Positions 53,741 to 62,512 of a DNA stretch of 64,000 nt are shown piece by piece. Made by a program: the position numbers and the translations under genes. The first letter of the stretch is position 1; each line of letters opens with the position of its first letter. Origin of the DNA: Rhizobium herbae (GTDB lineage: Bacteria; Pseudomonadota; Alphaproteobacteria; Rhizobiales; Rhizobiaceae); assembly GCF_017873135.1 (NCBI RefSeq), contig NZ_JAGGJV010000009.1:62001-126000 (forward strand), read 5' to 3'. The notes beneath the pieces are model-generated. The model did not search any database. It was not told where the DNA came from and was given only the letters and a program-made list of their open reading frames with translations.

Positions 53741-54457
53741 ATGAAACATCTGGCTTTCGCACTCGTTCTTTTCCTGACCGGTGAAGCGTATGCCGACACG
53801 CTCAAATTGCTGACAGAGGAGTATCCTCCCTATAATTTCAGCGAAAACGGCGTCATCAAAGGCGCTTCCGTCGAGCAGGCCGAGCTGCTGATGAAGGCGC
53901 TCGAAACCGAATATTCCCTCGAAATTCTCCCCTGGGCGCGCGCGCTGGCAATGGCGGAAAGCCAGCCCTGGACCTGCCTGTTCACCACCGGGCACGACGA
54001 TGAACGCGACAAGCGCTTCAAATGGGTCGAGCCCCTTCTGGTCGATCACATGGTCATGGTGCGCAAGGCAGGGTCCGGCGTCAATCCGGCAAATATCGAG
54101 GAAGCCAAACGCTTTACCGTCGGGACACAGCGCGAAGACTTCTCTGCCAACTATCTCAAGAAAAACGCTTTTCCGAAGATCGATCTTGCCGCCGATATGG
54201 AAGCCACGGTCAAGAAGCTGTTGAGCGGGCGCATCGATCTGATGATGACGTCTGAAAAGACGTTTGAATCCATGCGCGATCAGGGCAAGGCGCTCGAATC
54301 CGCACTCGTGCTCGAGGGGAAACTGTACGGCTTCGCGTGCAATCTCGGCCTGCCGGATGAGGTGGTTGCAAAGATGCAGGCACAGCTCGACAAGTTGATG
54401 GCAGACGGCACGCAGGACCGGATATTTGCCAAATACGGCCTGCGGTCGAACCGGTAG
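53741..54457 (+). CDS. Orphan periplasmic solute-binding protein (amino-acid type), copy 1
   Basis: A 238-residue exported protein: signal peptide MKHLAFALVLFLTGEAYAD, then a family-3-like binding fold starting LKLLTEEYPPYNFSENGVIKGASVEQAELLMKAL. The group typified by LPWARALAMAESQPWTCLFTTGHDDERDKRFKWVEPLL is close to polar amino-acid-binding proteins but carries no transporter genes next to it. It begins 22 bases after the GGDEF-EAL gene and is followed by a clear paralogue. A sensory role, delivering ligand to the membrane enzyme, is plausible but unproved. Confidence 0.85.
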   Translation: MKHLAFALVLFLTGEAYADTLKLLTEEYPPYNFSENGVIKGASVEQAELLMKALETEYSLEILPWARALAMAESQPWTCLFTTGHDDERDKRFKWVEPLLVDHMVMVRKAGSGVNPANIEEAKRFTVGTQREDFSANYLKKNAFPKIDLAADMEATVKKLLSGRIDLMMTSEKTFESMRDQGKALESALVLEGKLYGFACNLGLPDEVVAKMQAQLDKLMADGTQDRIFAKYGLRSNR

Positions 54458-54584
54458 GCGATCGCCGCGGCGACAGCGTGGCGCCCGTTGATGCACGTGC
54501 TTCAAAATGGTGGTATGTCATTGATGTCCGAACAGAATCGTCGCGGAAGCCTCCCTCCCGTGCGTGCGCTCTTTAAGGAATGAT

Positions 54585-55298
54585 ATGAAATATCCGGCAC
54601 TCGCTCTCTTCCTGGCGTTCTGCAGCGCGGCGCAGGCACATCCCCTTCATCTGCTGACAGAGGAATACCCGCCCTTCAGCTACCGGGAAAGCGACAGGCT
54701 ACTGGGAATTTCCGTCGATCAGGTCAAGACGCTCATGCAAGCCGCGAAACTCGACTACACGATGGAGATGCAGCCCTGGGCGCGGGCGTTTTCGCTGGCC
54801 GAGAGCACGCCGGATACCTGCGTTTTCACCACGGGACTGATCCCCGAGCGGATGGCACGCTTCAAATGGGTCCAACCGCTGGTTCTCGACCTGATGATCA
54901 TGGTGCGCAAGGCAGGCCAGCCGTTTGCCCCCGCAACGATCGACGAGGCGAAGCGCTTTACCATCGGCGTGCACAAGGACGATTCTGCCGAAACCTATGC
55001 CAGGCAGCAAGGATTTCCCCGTCTCGACAGCGCCGCCAGCCTCGATCTCTCGTTAAAGAAGCTGCTCAGCGGCCGGGTGGAGTTGATGATCATGACGCGC
55101 ACGACCTATGAAAGCATGCGCAGGCAGGGCCAGCCGATCGAGGCGGCGCTCAACCTTGAAGCAACCCGCGCCGGCATCGCCTGCAATCTGCAGGTTCCCG
55201 ACAGCACGATTGAAAAAATGCAGGTCGAACTGGACAGGCTGATCACCAACGGCACACAGGCGGCGATCTACGAACGGTACCGTCAGGCCGGAAAATAG
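54585..55298 (+). CDS. Orphan periplasmic solute-binding protein, copy 2
   Basis: A 237-residue paralogue of the previous gene: MKYPALALFLAFCSAAQAHPLHLLTEEYPPFSYRESDRLLGISVDQVKTLMQ, and the same PWARAFSLAESTPDTCVFTTGL and KRFTIGVHKDDSAETY segments. TAAGGA precedes the ATG at 54585. About half of positions match copy 1, and the ligand-pocket tryptophan/arginine positions (PWAR, KRFT) are kept, so both may bind related ligands. A 127-bp gap separates the two genes and may contain a second promoter. No permease or ATPase gene is near. Confidence 0.85.
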   Translation: MKYPALALFLAFCSAAQAHPLHLLTEEYPPFSYRESDRLLGISVDQVKTLMQAAKLDYTMEMQPWARAFSLAESTPDTCVFTTGLIPERMARFKWVQPLVLDLMIMVRKAGQPFAPATIDEAKRFTIGVHKDDSAETYARQQGFPRLDSAASLDLSLKKLLSGRVELMIMTRTTYESMRRQGQPIEAALNLEATRAGIACNLQVPDSTIEKMQVELDRLITNGTQAAIYERYRQAGK

Positions 55299-55379
55299 GC
55301 GCGTGCGCCCAACGGATAGTTGACATCCGGGCGCCGACGCGGTGCAAGACAGTTCTGTCCGACTGTTAGAGATATATCC

Positions 55380-56108
55380 ATGCTGATTTTCGCAGGTCTT
55401 GGTAATCCCGGCGCCCAATATGCCGGCAACCGCCACAATATCGGGTTCATGGCCGTCGACGCGATCCAGCGGCGTCACGCTTTTTCGCCATGGTCGAAGA
55501 AGTTCAAGGCGCTGATTTCCGAGGGCGAGATCGGCGGCGAGCGTGTTCTCCTGATGAAGCCGCAGACCTTCATGAACCTGTCGGGCGAAGCCGTCGGCGA
55601 GGCCATGCGCTTTTACAAGCTGGAGCCGAAGGACATTCTGGCGATCTACGACGAACTCGATCTCATTCAGGGCAAGGCGCGGATCAAGACGGGCGGCGGC
55701 CATGGCGGCCATAACGGCATCAAGTCGCTCGACGCCCATTGCGGCCGGGAATACCGCCGCCTGCGCCTCGGCATCGGCCATCCGGGCTCCAAGGAACAGG
55801 TGCACAACCACGTGCTGGGCGATTTCGCCAAAACCGACCGCGTCTGGCTGGAGCCGTTGCTGGATGCTCTTGCCGACAATGCCGACATGCTGGTGAGGGC
55901 TGAGGATTCGCAGTTTCTCAACAAGCTGACGCTTGCCACCGGCGGCAAGCCGGAGCCTGAGACGGCACCGGCGAAACCCGGCCCGAACAAGCCAGCGGGC
56001 AAATCCCATATCCGCCAGGCCCGCAACGGCGCCCAGCCGAAGATTCTGCCAACGACTGGGCCGATGGCCGACATGCTGAAGAAGCTGTTCGGTAACAAGG
56101 GCGACTAG
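55380..56108 (+). CDS. pth: Peptidyl-tRNA hydrolase
   Basis: A 242-residue enzyme that frees tRNA from stalled peptidyl-tRNA. [27 protein letters not shown] contains the catalytic histidine and the substrate-binding asparagine; [13 protein letters not shown] and [26 protein letters not shown] follow. A basic, proline-rich C-terminal extension of about 50 residues is typical of Rhizobiales. The frame extends to 55320 with a non-ATG codon; the conserved start is at 55380. Confidence 0.95.
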   Translation: MLIFAGLGNPGAQYAGNRHNIGFMAVDAIQRRHAFSPWSKKFKALISEGEIGGERVLLMKPQTFMNLSGEAVGEAMRFYKLEPKDILAIYDELDLIQGKARIKTGGGHGGHNGIKSLDAHCGREYRRLRLGIGHPGSKEQVHNHVLGDFAKTDRVWLEPLLDALADNADMLVRAEDSQFLNKLTLATGGKPEPETAPAKPGPNKPAGKSHIRQARNGAQPKILPTTGPMADMLKKLFGNKGD

Positions 56109-56112
56109 GCGC

Positions 56113-56574
56113 ATGCCGGCAGATGATTTCAGCATCCGTCCAGCCACGGAAAGCGATCTTGCAGGGCTGCTGGCGCTCTATCGGCATCTCAATGCGGACA
56201 GTCCCGAATTGCCGCTCGATATCGCAGTGGCACGCTTTTCGGAAATCTCCGCCCAGCCCGGCATGACAGTGTTCGTTGGGGTGTCGGGAGACATCGTGAC
56301 CTCACCGGTGACGCTGGTCATTATCCCGAACCTCACACGTAGCGGCGCACCCTATGCACTGATCGAAAATGTCGTGACGGACGCGCGCTATCGCAAACGC
56401 GGTCATGCAAGGGGCCTGATACGGCACGCATTCACGCATGCATGGGAGCGCGGCTGCTACAAGGTCATGCTGCTCACCGGATCGAAATATCCGGCAACAC
56501 TGGCATTCTACGAGGGCTGCGGCTTTATTCAGGACAAGACCGGGTATCAGATCAGACGGCCCGGCGGCGTTTGA
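56113..56574 (+). CDS. GNAT-family acetyltransferase
   Basis: A 153-residue GNAT enzyme: FSIRPATESDLAGLLALYRHLN, motif A region NVVTDARYRKRGHARGLIRHAFTHAWERGCYKVMLLTGSKYPATLAFYEGCGF. Here the RxxGxG/A motif reads YRKRGHARGL. It starts four bases after pth and is likely co-transcribed, a common placing in this neighbourhood. Target unknown; RimI-like protein acetylation is one possibility. It converges on clpS. Confidence 0.87.
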   Translation: MPADDFSIRPATESDLAGLLALYRHLNADSPELPLDIAVARFSEISAQPGMTVFVGVSGDIVTSPVTLVIIPNLTRSGAPYALIENVVTDARYRKRGHARGLIRHAFTHAWERGCYKVMLLTGSKYPATLAFYEGCGFIQDKTGYQIRRPGGV

Positions 56575-56586
56575 GAAGCAGGCAAC

Positions 56587-56898
56587 CTATTCCTCCGGCT
56601 CCGTGGCGAACATCAGCGGAAACCCCGCCTCCTTGCCGAGATCGGTCGCCTCCTTGGCCTTGCTCTCGGCAATGTCCTTCGCGCAGACGACGATGACGCA
56701 GACGCCCATCTTGTGGGCGGTCATCATCATCCGGTAGCCGGTCTCCTCGCTCATATGGAACACCGCCTTCAGCACCATGATGACGAACTCGCGCGGCGTG
56801 TAGTCGTCGTTGATCAGGATGACCTTGTAGAGCTTCGGCCGCTCCAGCTTCGGCTTGGTTCTTGTTTTCGGCTGGAGAGCGGTGTCGTTTTCGACCAT
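56587..56898 (-). CDS. clpS: ClpS-type adaptor of ClpAP protease
   Basis: A 103-residue adaptor: a flexible N-terminal extension (MVENDTALQPKTRTKPKLERP) and the ClpS fold LYKVILINDDYTPREFVIMVLKAVFHMSEETGYRMMMTAHKMGVCVIVVCAKDIAESKAKEATDLGKEAGFPLMFATEPEE. The N-end-rule pocket residues (NDDYTP, MMTAHKMG) are intact. It delivers N-degron substrates to ClpAP. The shorter, MTAHKMGVCVIVVCAKDIAE form resembles the second alphaproteobacterial paralogue (ClpS2). Its own promoter faces the rtcB leader region, 336 bases upstream. Confidence 0.92.
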   Translation of the reverse strand: MVENDTALQPKTRTKPKLERPKLYKVILINDDYTPREFVIMVLKAVFHMSEETGYRMMMTAHKMGVCVIVVCAKDIAESKAKEATDLGKEAGFPLMFATEPEE

Positions 56899-57049
56899 CG
56901 GGATATCCTCTCACGAAACAAAGAGGCTGGCGGCGGATGACGTCTGTCTCCCGCATATTTGCACCGCGCAGCCCGGCGTTCAAGATGCGGCGGCTGTGAC
57001 AGCGAAGACACGGCCGGCCGTCAAGTCGCCGAAGCACGCCGGCGGATGA

Positions 57050-57077
57050 TTGTATCCCGCGCAATTTCGCGTATACG
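57050..57077 (+). promoter_or_regulatory. Possible promoter of the rtcB-prfH operon
   Basis: TTGTAT (57050-57055), a 16-base spacer and TATACG (57072-57077) would start a transcript near 57084 and give a 150-nt leader. The spacing and -10 are only approximate matches to the alphaproteobacterial consensus. Confidence 0.35.
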
Positions 57078-57111
57078 GCACTTCAGATTTTATCGAGACA
57101 GGGAGCCGACA

Positions 57112-57156
57112 ATGACCGACATCATTTCAGCAAGCCCCTCAAGGGCACAGGCCTAG
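57112..57156 (+). CDS. 14-codon leader ORF upstream of rtcB
   Basis: A very short frame, MTDIISASPSRAQA and stop, preceded at ideal distance by AGGGAG. Its last eight codons overlap the left strand of a predicted RNA stem that continues up to the rtcB ribosome site. The strong ribosome site, the end exactly before the central hairpin, and the position in a ribosome-repair operon suggest a leader peptide used to sense translation. Coding is not proved by conservation here. Confidence 0.45.
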   Translation: MTDIISASPSRAQA

Positions 57157-57205
57157 TCAGCGTAGACACGCTGCCGAGGGCTTAAAGAGCCGGCCGCGTG
57201 GCCGG
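57132..57205 (+). promoter_or_regulatory. Structured leader RNA of rtcB-prfH
   Basis: Three stems in 74 bases. AAGCCC (57132-57137) pairs with GGGCTT (57178-57183). Inside it CAGCGT (57158-57163), an AGAC loop and ACGCTG (57168-57173) form a perfect 6-bp hairpin. Downstream CCGGCC (57190-57195), GCGT, GGCCGG (57200-57205) form a third stem 29 bases before the rtcB start. A ribosome on the 14-codon ORF would cover the AAGCCC strand and open the first stem. It matches no riboswitch or leader family I know. Confidence 0.5.
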
Positions 57206-57234
57206 ACGATTTACCCTGTCTTCGGAAGATATCC

Positions 57235-58452
57235 ATGGGCAATCTTATAGGGGACTCCGGTCCTAACACCATGCCGTGCGGCAAGCCCGTCGCCGTGGCG
57301 CATTACTTTACCGAAAAATCCTGGATCGAGGGATCCGCCCTGCAACAACTGGCCGATATGGCCCATATGCCGGGCATGCTGTCGATCGCCGGATTTCCGG
57401 ACCTTCACCCGGGAAAATACGGCCCCGTCGGCATGGCGGCGCTGTCAACACGTCTTTACCCGCAGCTGATCGGCACCGATATCGGCTGCGGCATGAGCCT
57501 CTTCGAACTCGACTTGCCGCTGCGCAAGTTCAGAATCGAAAAGGCTGCCGACGCACTGCGTCAGCTCGAAACGCCGGCCTTCGGCCAGATGGACAGCGAT
57601 GCAATGGAAAATGCCCGCTCGCTGGTTGCAAAGGCCGATACCCTTGGCACGATCGGCGGCGGCAACCACTTCTGCGAAATCCAGGCGGTGGGCGAACTGC
57701 TGTGCCCGGAAGCGTCCCTGCATCTGGACAAGCAGAAAACCTATCTGCTGGTTCATTCCGGATCACGCAATCTCGGCGCCATTGTCTTTGCCGACACGCT
57801 TGCCGGAAACGCCTCTCTTGACGAGGGGCTCGATCCGGCATCGGATGCGGGCATTGCCTGGCTCACCCGGCATGATCTCTGCGTCGACTGGGCAGCCCTC
57901 AACCGGCAGATCATCGCCGAGCGGGCGGCCGCGGTGCTTCGCACCGAGGTCCGGCTGATCGCCGATGTGCCGCACAATCTCGTGCGAGCCGGCGCGGAGG
58001 GCCATGTCCATTACAAGGGCGCAGCAGCGGTGACGGCCGGCGTCATCGCCCCCATCGCCGGTTCGCGGGCAAGCCTCAGCTATGTGGTCGAGCCGCTGGC
58101 CGGCGCTGCGATCTCACATTGGGCGATTTCGCACGGCGCAGGCCGCAAATACGATCGCCGCAACATGCATGGCCGCACCGGCAACACCCGCAGCGAGCGC
58201 GAAAGCCTGCTGCGTAACGCCTGGGGTGGTGTGGCCATCTGCGACGACCGCCGGCTTGCAGTCGAAGAAGCCGCAGGCGCCTACAAGAGCGCAGCACAGG
58301 TGGTCGAGGATCTGGCGGGGCATGGCCTCATCCGGCCGCTGGCTGCGATGAAGCCACTCGTCACCTACAAGAAGGTCGATATCGACCACGACGAGGCCAA
58401 GCGGGACAAGGGGCGCGAACGCCGCCAGGAACGGAGACGAAAACGTGGTTGA
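57235..58452 (+). CDS. rtcB: RtcB-family RNA ligase (RtcB2-like, PrfH-linked)
   Basis: A 405-residue GTP- and Mn-dependent ligase that joins 2',3'-cyclic phosphate or 3'-phosphate to 5'-OH RNA ends. The metal-binding cysteine is Cys85 in IGTDIGCGM; other ligands are in GGGNHFCEI and VHSGSRNLG; and the guanylated His is His300 in [13 protein letters not shown]. It ends in a highly basic tail ([15 protein letters not shown]). The downstream prfH gene starts eight bases before its stop. This RtcB subgroup, paired with release factor H, is reported to repair 16S rRNA cut at the decoding centre. The pair and leader form a module inserted between clpS and ychF. Confidence 0.93.
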   Translation: MGNLIGDSGPNTMPCGKPVAVAHYFTEKSWIEGSALQQLADMAHMPGMLSIAGFPDLHPGKYGPVGMAALSTRLYPQLIGTDIGCGMSLFELDLPLRKFRIEKAADALRQLETPAFGQMDSDAMENARSLVAKADTLGTIGGGNHFCEIQAVGELLCPEASLHLDKQKTYLLVHSGSRNLGAIVFADTLAGNASLDEGLDPASDAGIAWLTRHDLCVDWAALNRQIIAERAAAVLRTEVRLIADVPHNLVRAGAEGHVHYKGAAAVTAGVIAPIAGSRASLSYVVEPLAGAAISHWAISHGAGRKYDRRNMHGRTGNTRSERESLLRNAWGGVAICDDRRLAVEEAAGAYKSAAQVVEDLAGHGLIRPLAAMKPLVTYKKVDIDHDEAKRDKGRERRQERRRKRG

Positions 58453-59062
58453 CATCCATCTCCTCGTCACCGCCGGCAACGGCCCGGTCGAATGCCGCAT
58501 CGCGCTCTCCGCACTTCTTTCCACCCTCGAAAAGGACGCGAAAGCGCACGGCTGCATCTTTGAGGCAACGGCCGCGCGGGCACCGGATACACATGGCCCG
58601 GCATCCGCCATCGTCACGATCAGCGGCGATGGCGCAACGACGTTCGCCAATGGCTATTGCGGCACCATCCGGTTCGTTTTCAAGAGCACGGTGCGGCCGC
58701 ATCACAAGCGACAGAACTGGTTCGTCGGCGTTCGCACCATCGAGCTCGCAGGCGACGCTGCGGATGCCACAGCGATCAATCCGCAGGACATCCGCTTTGA
58801 AACGCTGCGGGCCGGCGGTCCCGGCGGACAGCACCAGAACACGACGGACAGCGCCGTGCGGGCGACCCACGTACCGAGCGGCATCACCGTCATCTGCCGC
58901 GACGAGCGCTCGCAGCACCGCAACAAGGCGACGGCAATCCGCCGTCTTCAGGCCGTGCTGCAACTGCTGGCGGAACGGGATGCGCGCAACGCCAGGACAG
59001 CGCTTTTCCTCGCCAACAAGGACCTGGAACGCGGCAACGCGGTCAAGGTGTTCCGCCTGTGA
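58445..59062 (+). CDS. prfH: Peptide chain release factor H homologue
   Basis: A 205-residue release-factor-like protein. GTG start, overlapping the end of rtcB by eight bases, so the two are translationally coupled. The catalytic GGQ is at residues 127-129 in [26 protein letters not shown]. Domains for stop-codon reading (PxT/SPF loops) are replaced by a short N-terminal part ([36 protein letters not shown]). PrfH releases nascent peptides from ribosomes damaged at the decoding centre, so that RtcB can reseal the rRNA. The gene is complete and ends with a basic KVFRL tail. Confidence 0.92.
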   Translation: MVDIHLLVTAGNGPVECRIALSALLSTLEKDAKAHGCIFEATAARAPDTHGPASAIVTISGDGATTFANGYCGTIRFVFKSTVRPHHKRQNWFVGVRTIELAGDAADATAINPQDIRFETLRAGGPGGQHQNTTDSAVRATHVPSGITVICRDERSQHRNKATAIRRLQAVLQLLAERDARNARTALFLANKDLERGNAVKVFRL

Positions 59063-59215
59063 AACTTGCGCGCCCGGCAGCGCCGGGCGCGCTTTTACCC
59101 CGGCTTTGGCTGCCCAAACCGGAAAATGCGACCGCCGCGGAACGGCAAGGCTTGACCATATCAAGCCCTTCCCCCATAGGCAGGGCAAAGTTTTTCAAGA
59201 TATGGACAAGGTGCC

Positions 59216-60319
59216 ATGGGTTTCAAATGCGGTATCGTCGGACTGCCGAATGTCGGCAAGTCCACTCTCTTCAACGCGCTGACCAAGACGGCGCAGGCGC
59301 AGGCGGCGAACTATCCGTTCTGCACCATCGAGCCGAACACCGGCGAAGTGGCGGTGCCCGATCCGCGCATGCGCAAGCTTGCCGATATCGCCAAGTCCAA
59401 GGAACTGATCCCGACCCGCATCTCCTTCGTCGACATCGCCGGCCTCGTGCGCGGCGCCTCGAAGGGTGAAGGCCTCGGCAACAAGTTCTTGGCCAATATC
59501 CGCGAGGTCGACGCAACCGTGCACGTGCTGCGTTGCTTCGAGGATGACGATATCACCCATGTGGAAGGCCGCATCAATCCGGTCGGCGACGCCGAGACGA
59601 TCGAGACCGAGCTGATGCTCGCCGATCTGGAAAGCCTGGAGCGCCGCACCGAGCAGACGCGCAAGCGCGCCGCCTCCAAGGACAAGGAATCCATGACACT
59701 GCTGCCGGTCATGGATGCTTCGCTGAAGCTGCTGAACGAAGGCAAGCCGGTTCGCACGCTTCTGTCGACGCTGGATGCCGAAGAGCTGGAAATCCTGAAG
59801 GGCCTCAACCTTTTGACGGCACATCCGGTGCTTTATGTCTGCAATGTCGCCGAAGCCGACGCGGTGTCGGGCAACGCCCACACCAGGGCTGTCGAGGAAA
59901 TGGCAAAGGCGCAAGGCGCCCAGACGGTCGTGATCTCGGCTGCGATCGAATCGGAAGTGGCGCAGCTGCCGGAAGAGGAAGCCAAGGAATTCCTCGAGGC
60001 ACTCGGCCTGCATGAAGCCGGCCTCGACCAGCTGATCCGCGCCGGCTACAAGCTGCTCGACCTCATCACCTATTTCACCGTCGGCCCCAAGGAAACGCGC
60101 GCCTGGACCATCCCGCGCGGCACCAAGGCGCCTGCCGCCGCCGGAGTCATCCACACCGACTTCGAACGCGGCTTCATCCGCGCCTTTACCATCGGCTATG
60201 ACGATTACATCGCGTTCAACGGTGAAGTCGGCGCCAAGGAGGCCGGCAAGGGCCGGGACGAAGGCAAGGAATATGTCGTCCAGGACGGCGACGTGATCCA
60301 CTTCCGCTTCAACACGTAA
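59216..60319 (+). CDS. ychF: Redox-regulated ATPase YchF
   Basis: A 367-residue Obg-family P-loop protein that prefers ATP. MGFKCGIVGLPNVGKSTLFNALT is the G1/P-loop; the switch region is SFVDIAGLVRGASKGEGLGNKFLANIREVDA, followed by VCNVAE (in place of NKxD, explaining the ATP preference) and the C-terminal TGS domain with FIRAFTIGYDDYIAFNGE and VQDGDVIHFRFNT. YchF binds ribosomes and 70S-associated catalase. It is normally close to pth in alphaproteobacteria; here acetyltransferase, clpS, rtcB and prfH are between them. Confidence 0.96.
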   Translation: MGFKCGIVGLPNVGKSTLFNALTKTAQAQAANYPFCTIEPNTGEVAVPDPRMRKLADIAKSKELIPTRISFVDIAGLVRGASKGEGLGNKFLANIREVDATVHVLRCFEDDDITHVEGRINPVGDAETIETELMLADLESLERRTEQTRKRAASKDKESMTLLPVMDASLKLLNEGKPVRTLLSTLDAEELEILKGLNLLTAHPVLYVCNVAEADAVSGNAHTRAVEEMAKAQGAQTVVISAAIESEVAQLPEEEAKEFLEALGLHEAGLDQLIRAGYKLLDLITYFTVGPKETRAWTIPRGTKAPAAAGVIHTDFERGFIRAFTIGYDDYIAFNGEVGAKEAGKGRDEGKEYVVQDGDVIHFRFNT

Positions 60320-60383
60320 GACCGGCACCGGCTCGCTCACACGAGCCAGACGGATAAATATTAAAAGCAATTCAATATATTGG

Positions 60384-60415
60384 AACGCCGTTCGCTCATT
60401 TTGACGAACGGCGTT
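60384..60415. other. Perfect 11-bp hairpin after ychF
   Basis: AACGCCGTTCG (60384-60394), a ten-base loop and CGAACGGCGTT (60405-60415), 64 bases after ychF. It has no T tract on the plus strand, so it is either a weak terminator helped by Rho, an mRNA 3'-end stabiliser, or a regulator site in front of the next gene's promoter. Confidence 0.5.
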
Positions 60416-60503
60416 GTCATGAGCGTGCCTTTCGGCAGCCGCGGCACTTGCCCTTCCGGCGATCGGCGATATGTTTGCCCGCAACCATATCAAGGAGTCT
60501 TCG

Positions 60504-61952
60504 ATGCGCCTGCTTCCCGCCCTTCTGCTTTCAACCGCCCTCGTCACGCAATCGGTTCAGGCAGCGGACATCAGCCATCAGGGCGCGCTGGAACTCGAAC
60601 AGAAATTCACTGCTTACCTGCCAGACGACCTGGCGAAATCAGGTCTGATCAAAGTCCGCCCCGGCACAACGGACTATGAAGTCACCTTCGATCCGACCGT
60701 GCTTTTGAAGGATGTGGATCCGAACACGTTCAGCATTTCCGGCTTGAAGCCCTTGCTGTCGCTGATCAGGCCCATGGAAGACGGGTTGTGGCACTTCGCC
60801 CAGACGGCGGATCTCGACGTCAGGGGACAGTTGGCCACCGGAACCGAAAAAACCGATTTTACCTACAAGATCGACGCCATGCGCACCGAGGGCATCGTCG
60901 ATCCGGACCTGCTCTATTTCAAATCCGCGGAGATGACCGCAGACGGCATCTTCATGACGTCGAAATCCCCGCAGCAATCCGTCGAGGCCCGCTTCGGGTC
61001 GATGAAATCGACCGTAGATACCAAGCGGGCGACGCCGGAGACGGTGGACATCCGATCCAACACGGCGTTGAACGGCTTTACTGAAACGGTCATCGATCCC
61101 GCCAAGACGAAGATCGATATTTCCGCCGACAACGTGACGGCGGACGTGGCGTTCAACGGCCTTGCCTATCGCCCACTGCAGGACATCGTGTTTTTCATCC
61201 TCGACAAGGTGAAAAAGAAGACGCTGCTGCCCACGGAGCAGGTGCAACTCAAGGCGCTCGTTCGCGCCAACCTGCCGATGTTCGAGACGCTGCTGGAATC
61301 GATCGAGGTCGCCAACCTCAAGGTCGGCACCCCAACGGGCACGTTCGGCGCCGAAACCCTGCGCTATACGATCGATACGAACGGCCTGAAGGACAAGGCC
61401 AATTTCGGCTTCGGCATCGCGATCGACAAACCGTCTGTGCCGCCCGGCGTAGTGCCGGATGCGTTTATGGCGGCGCTGCCGGAAACCGTGAACTCGCGCA
61501 TCTCGTTTCAGAACATCGATCTTGCCAGCGGCATCACCTATTTCATCGACCATGCCGATTTCAACGCCGAGAAACCGCTGACCGACGAACAATCGGCCGA
61601 GGTCGGCCGCATCTTCCTGCCGGGCGGCGCACTGACGATCAAATATGACGACATCTCGGCCCGCTCCGCCGTCTACGACTTCAGTCTCTCCGGCACTACC
61701 ACCGTCTATCCCGAGCAGCAGGGCCGCCAGAATACTGACCTCACCCTCTACGCCAAGGATTTCGACAAGACGATTTCCTATCTGCAGCAGAACGCCGCGA
61801 CAGTGCCGGAATTCGGCCAGGCAGCTTTCATGCTGCTGATGGTCAAGGGCTTTGCCAAGCCGGCGCCGGATGGCCGGCAGATGTGGAACATCGTTGTCGA
61901 CGAGAACAAGAAGGTGAAGATCAACGGTCAGGATCTGCCCTTCCAGCCATGA
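60504..61952 (+). CDS. Exported protein of unknown function
   Basis: A 482-residue secreted protein. The signal peptide is MRLLPALLLSTALVTQSVQAAD; AAGGAG precedes the ATG at 60504, while an in-frame ATG at 60471 would spoil the signal. The mature part is a repeated beta-rich fold with strands such as IKVRPGTTDYEVTFDPTVLLKDVD, LWHFAQTADLDVRGQL and DNVTADVAFNGLAYRPLQDIVFFILDKVKK. No catalytic motif is visible. Such proteins sit in the periplasm and resemble lipid- or protein-binding barrels, but no specific family could be named with confidence. It is followed by two MaoC genes that look unrelated. Confidence 0.8.
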   Translation: MRLLPALLLSTALVTQSVQAADISHQGALELEQKFTAYLPDDLAKSGLIKVRPGTTDYEVTFDPTVLLKDVDPNTFSISGLKPLLSLIRPMEDGLWHFAQTADLDVRGQLATGTEKTDFTYKIDAMRTEGIVDPDLLYFKSAEMTADGIFMTSKSPQQSVEARFGSMKSTVDTKRATPETVDIRSNTALNGFTETVIDPAKTKIDISADNVTADVAFNGLAYRPLQDIVFFILDKVKKKTLLPTEQVQLKALVRANLPMFETLLESIEVANLKVGTPTGTFGAETLRYTIDTNGLKDKANFGFGIAIDKPSVPPGVVPDAFMAALPETVNSRISFQNIDLASGITYFIDHADFNAEKPLTDEQSAEVGRIFLPGGALTIKYDDISARSAVYDFSLSGTTTVYPEQQGRQNTDLTLYAKDFDKTISYLQQNAATVPEFGQAAFMLLMVKGFAKPAPDGRQMWNIVVDENKKVKINGQDLPFQP

Positions 61953-62056
61953 CCTGCCGCCAAGTGGGTCGCATCATTCCTGCTCGATTCCCGCCTGTTT
62001 TCATTTCCCATCGCGCCCACGGATGCTAAAACATGGCGGTTGGAGGACGATTGCCC

Positions 62057-62512
62057 ATGCTTCATTTCGAGGATTTTCCGGCCGGCAAGCGGTTCGAGTT
62101 CAAGCCGATCATCGTGAAGGCCGAGGATGTCATCGCCTTTGCGTCTGAATTCGATCCGCAGCCGATGCACCTGTCGGAAGAAGGCGGCAAGGCCAGTATT
62201 CTCGGCGGCCTGGCGGCATCAGGCTGGCACACCAGCGCCATGATGATGCGCATGCTCTGCGACAGCTATATCCACGAGACGGCCTCGGAAGGCTCTCCTG
62301 GCGTCGACAGCATGGAATGGAAGAAGGCGGTACTGGCCGGCGACACGCTATCGGGCGCCTGCACGGTCGTCGAGGCACGCGTCTCCCGATCGAGACCCGA
62401 GATCGGCATCGTGCGGCTGAGAGCCGTCGTCACCAACCAGCGCGGCGAAACGGTGGCGGTCTGCGACTATGCCAACATGATCCGCTGCCAGCCGGCGGGG
62501 GAAAAAGCATGA
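62057..62512 (+). CDS. MaoC-like hotdog dehydratase, copy 1
   Basis: A 151-residue hotdog-fold protein: LHFEDFPAGKRFEFKPIIVKAEDVIAFASEFDPQPMHLSEEGGKASILGGLAASGWHTSAMMMRML. The hydratase dyad D and H in FDPQPMH is intact (Asp45-type and His50-type positions). GGAGGA fixes the start at 62057 over 62033. It overlaps the second MaoC gene by four bases. The pair may form a heterodimer acting on an enoyl-CoA; the ychF-maoC-maoC-apt order is known in Rhizobiaceae. Confidence 0.88.
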   Translation: MLHFEDFPAGKRFEFKPIIVKAEDVIAFASEFDPQPMHLSEEGGKASILGGLAASGWHTSAMMMRMLCDSYIHETASEGSPGVDSMEWKKAVLAGDTLSGACTVVEARVSRSRPEIGIVRLRAVVTNQRGETVAVCDYANMIRCQPAGEKA

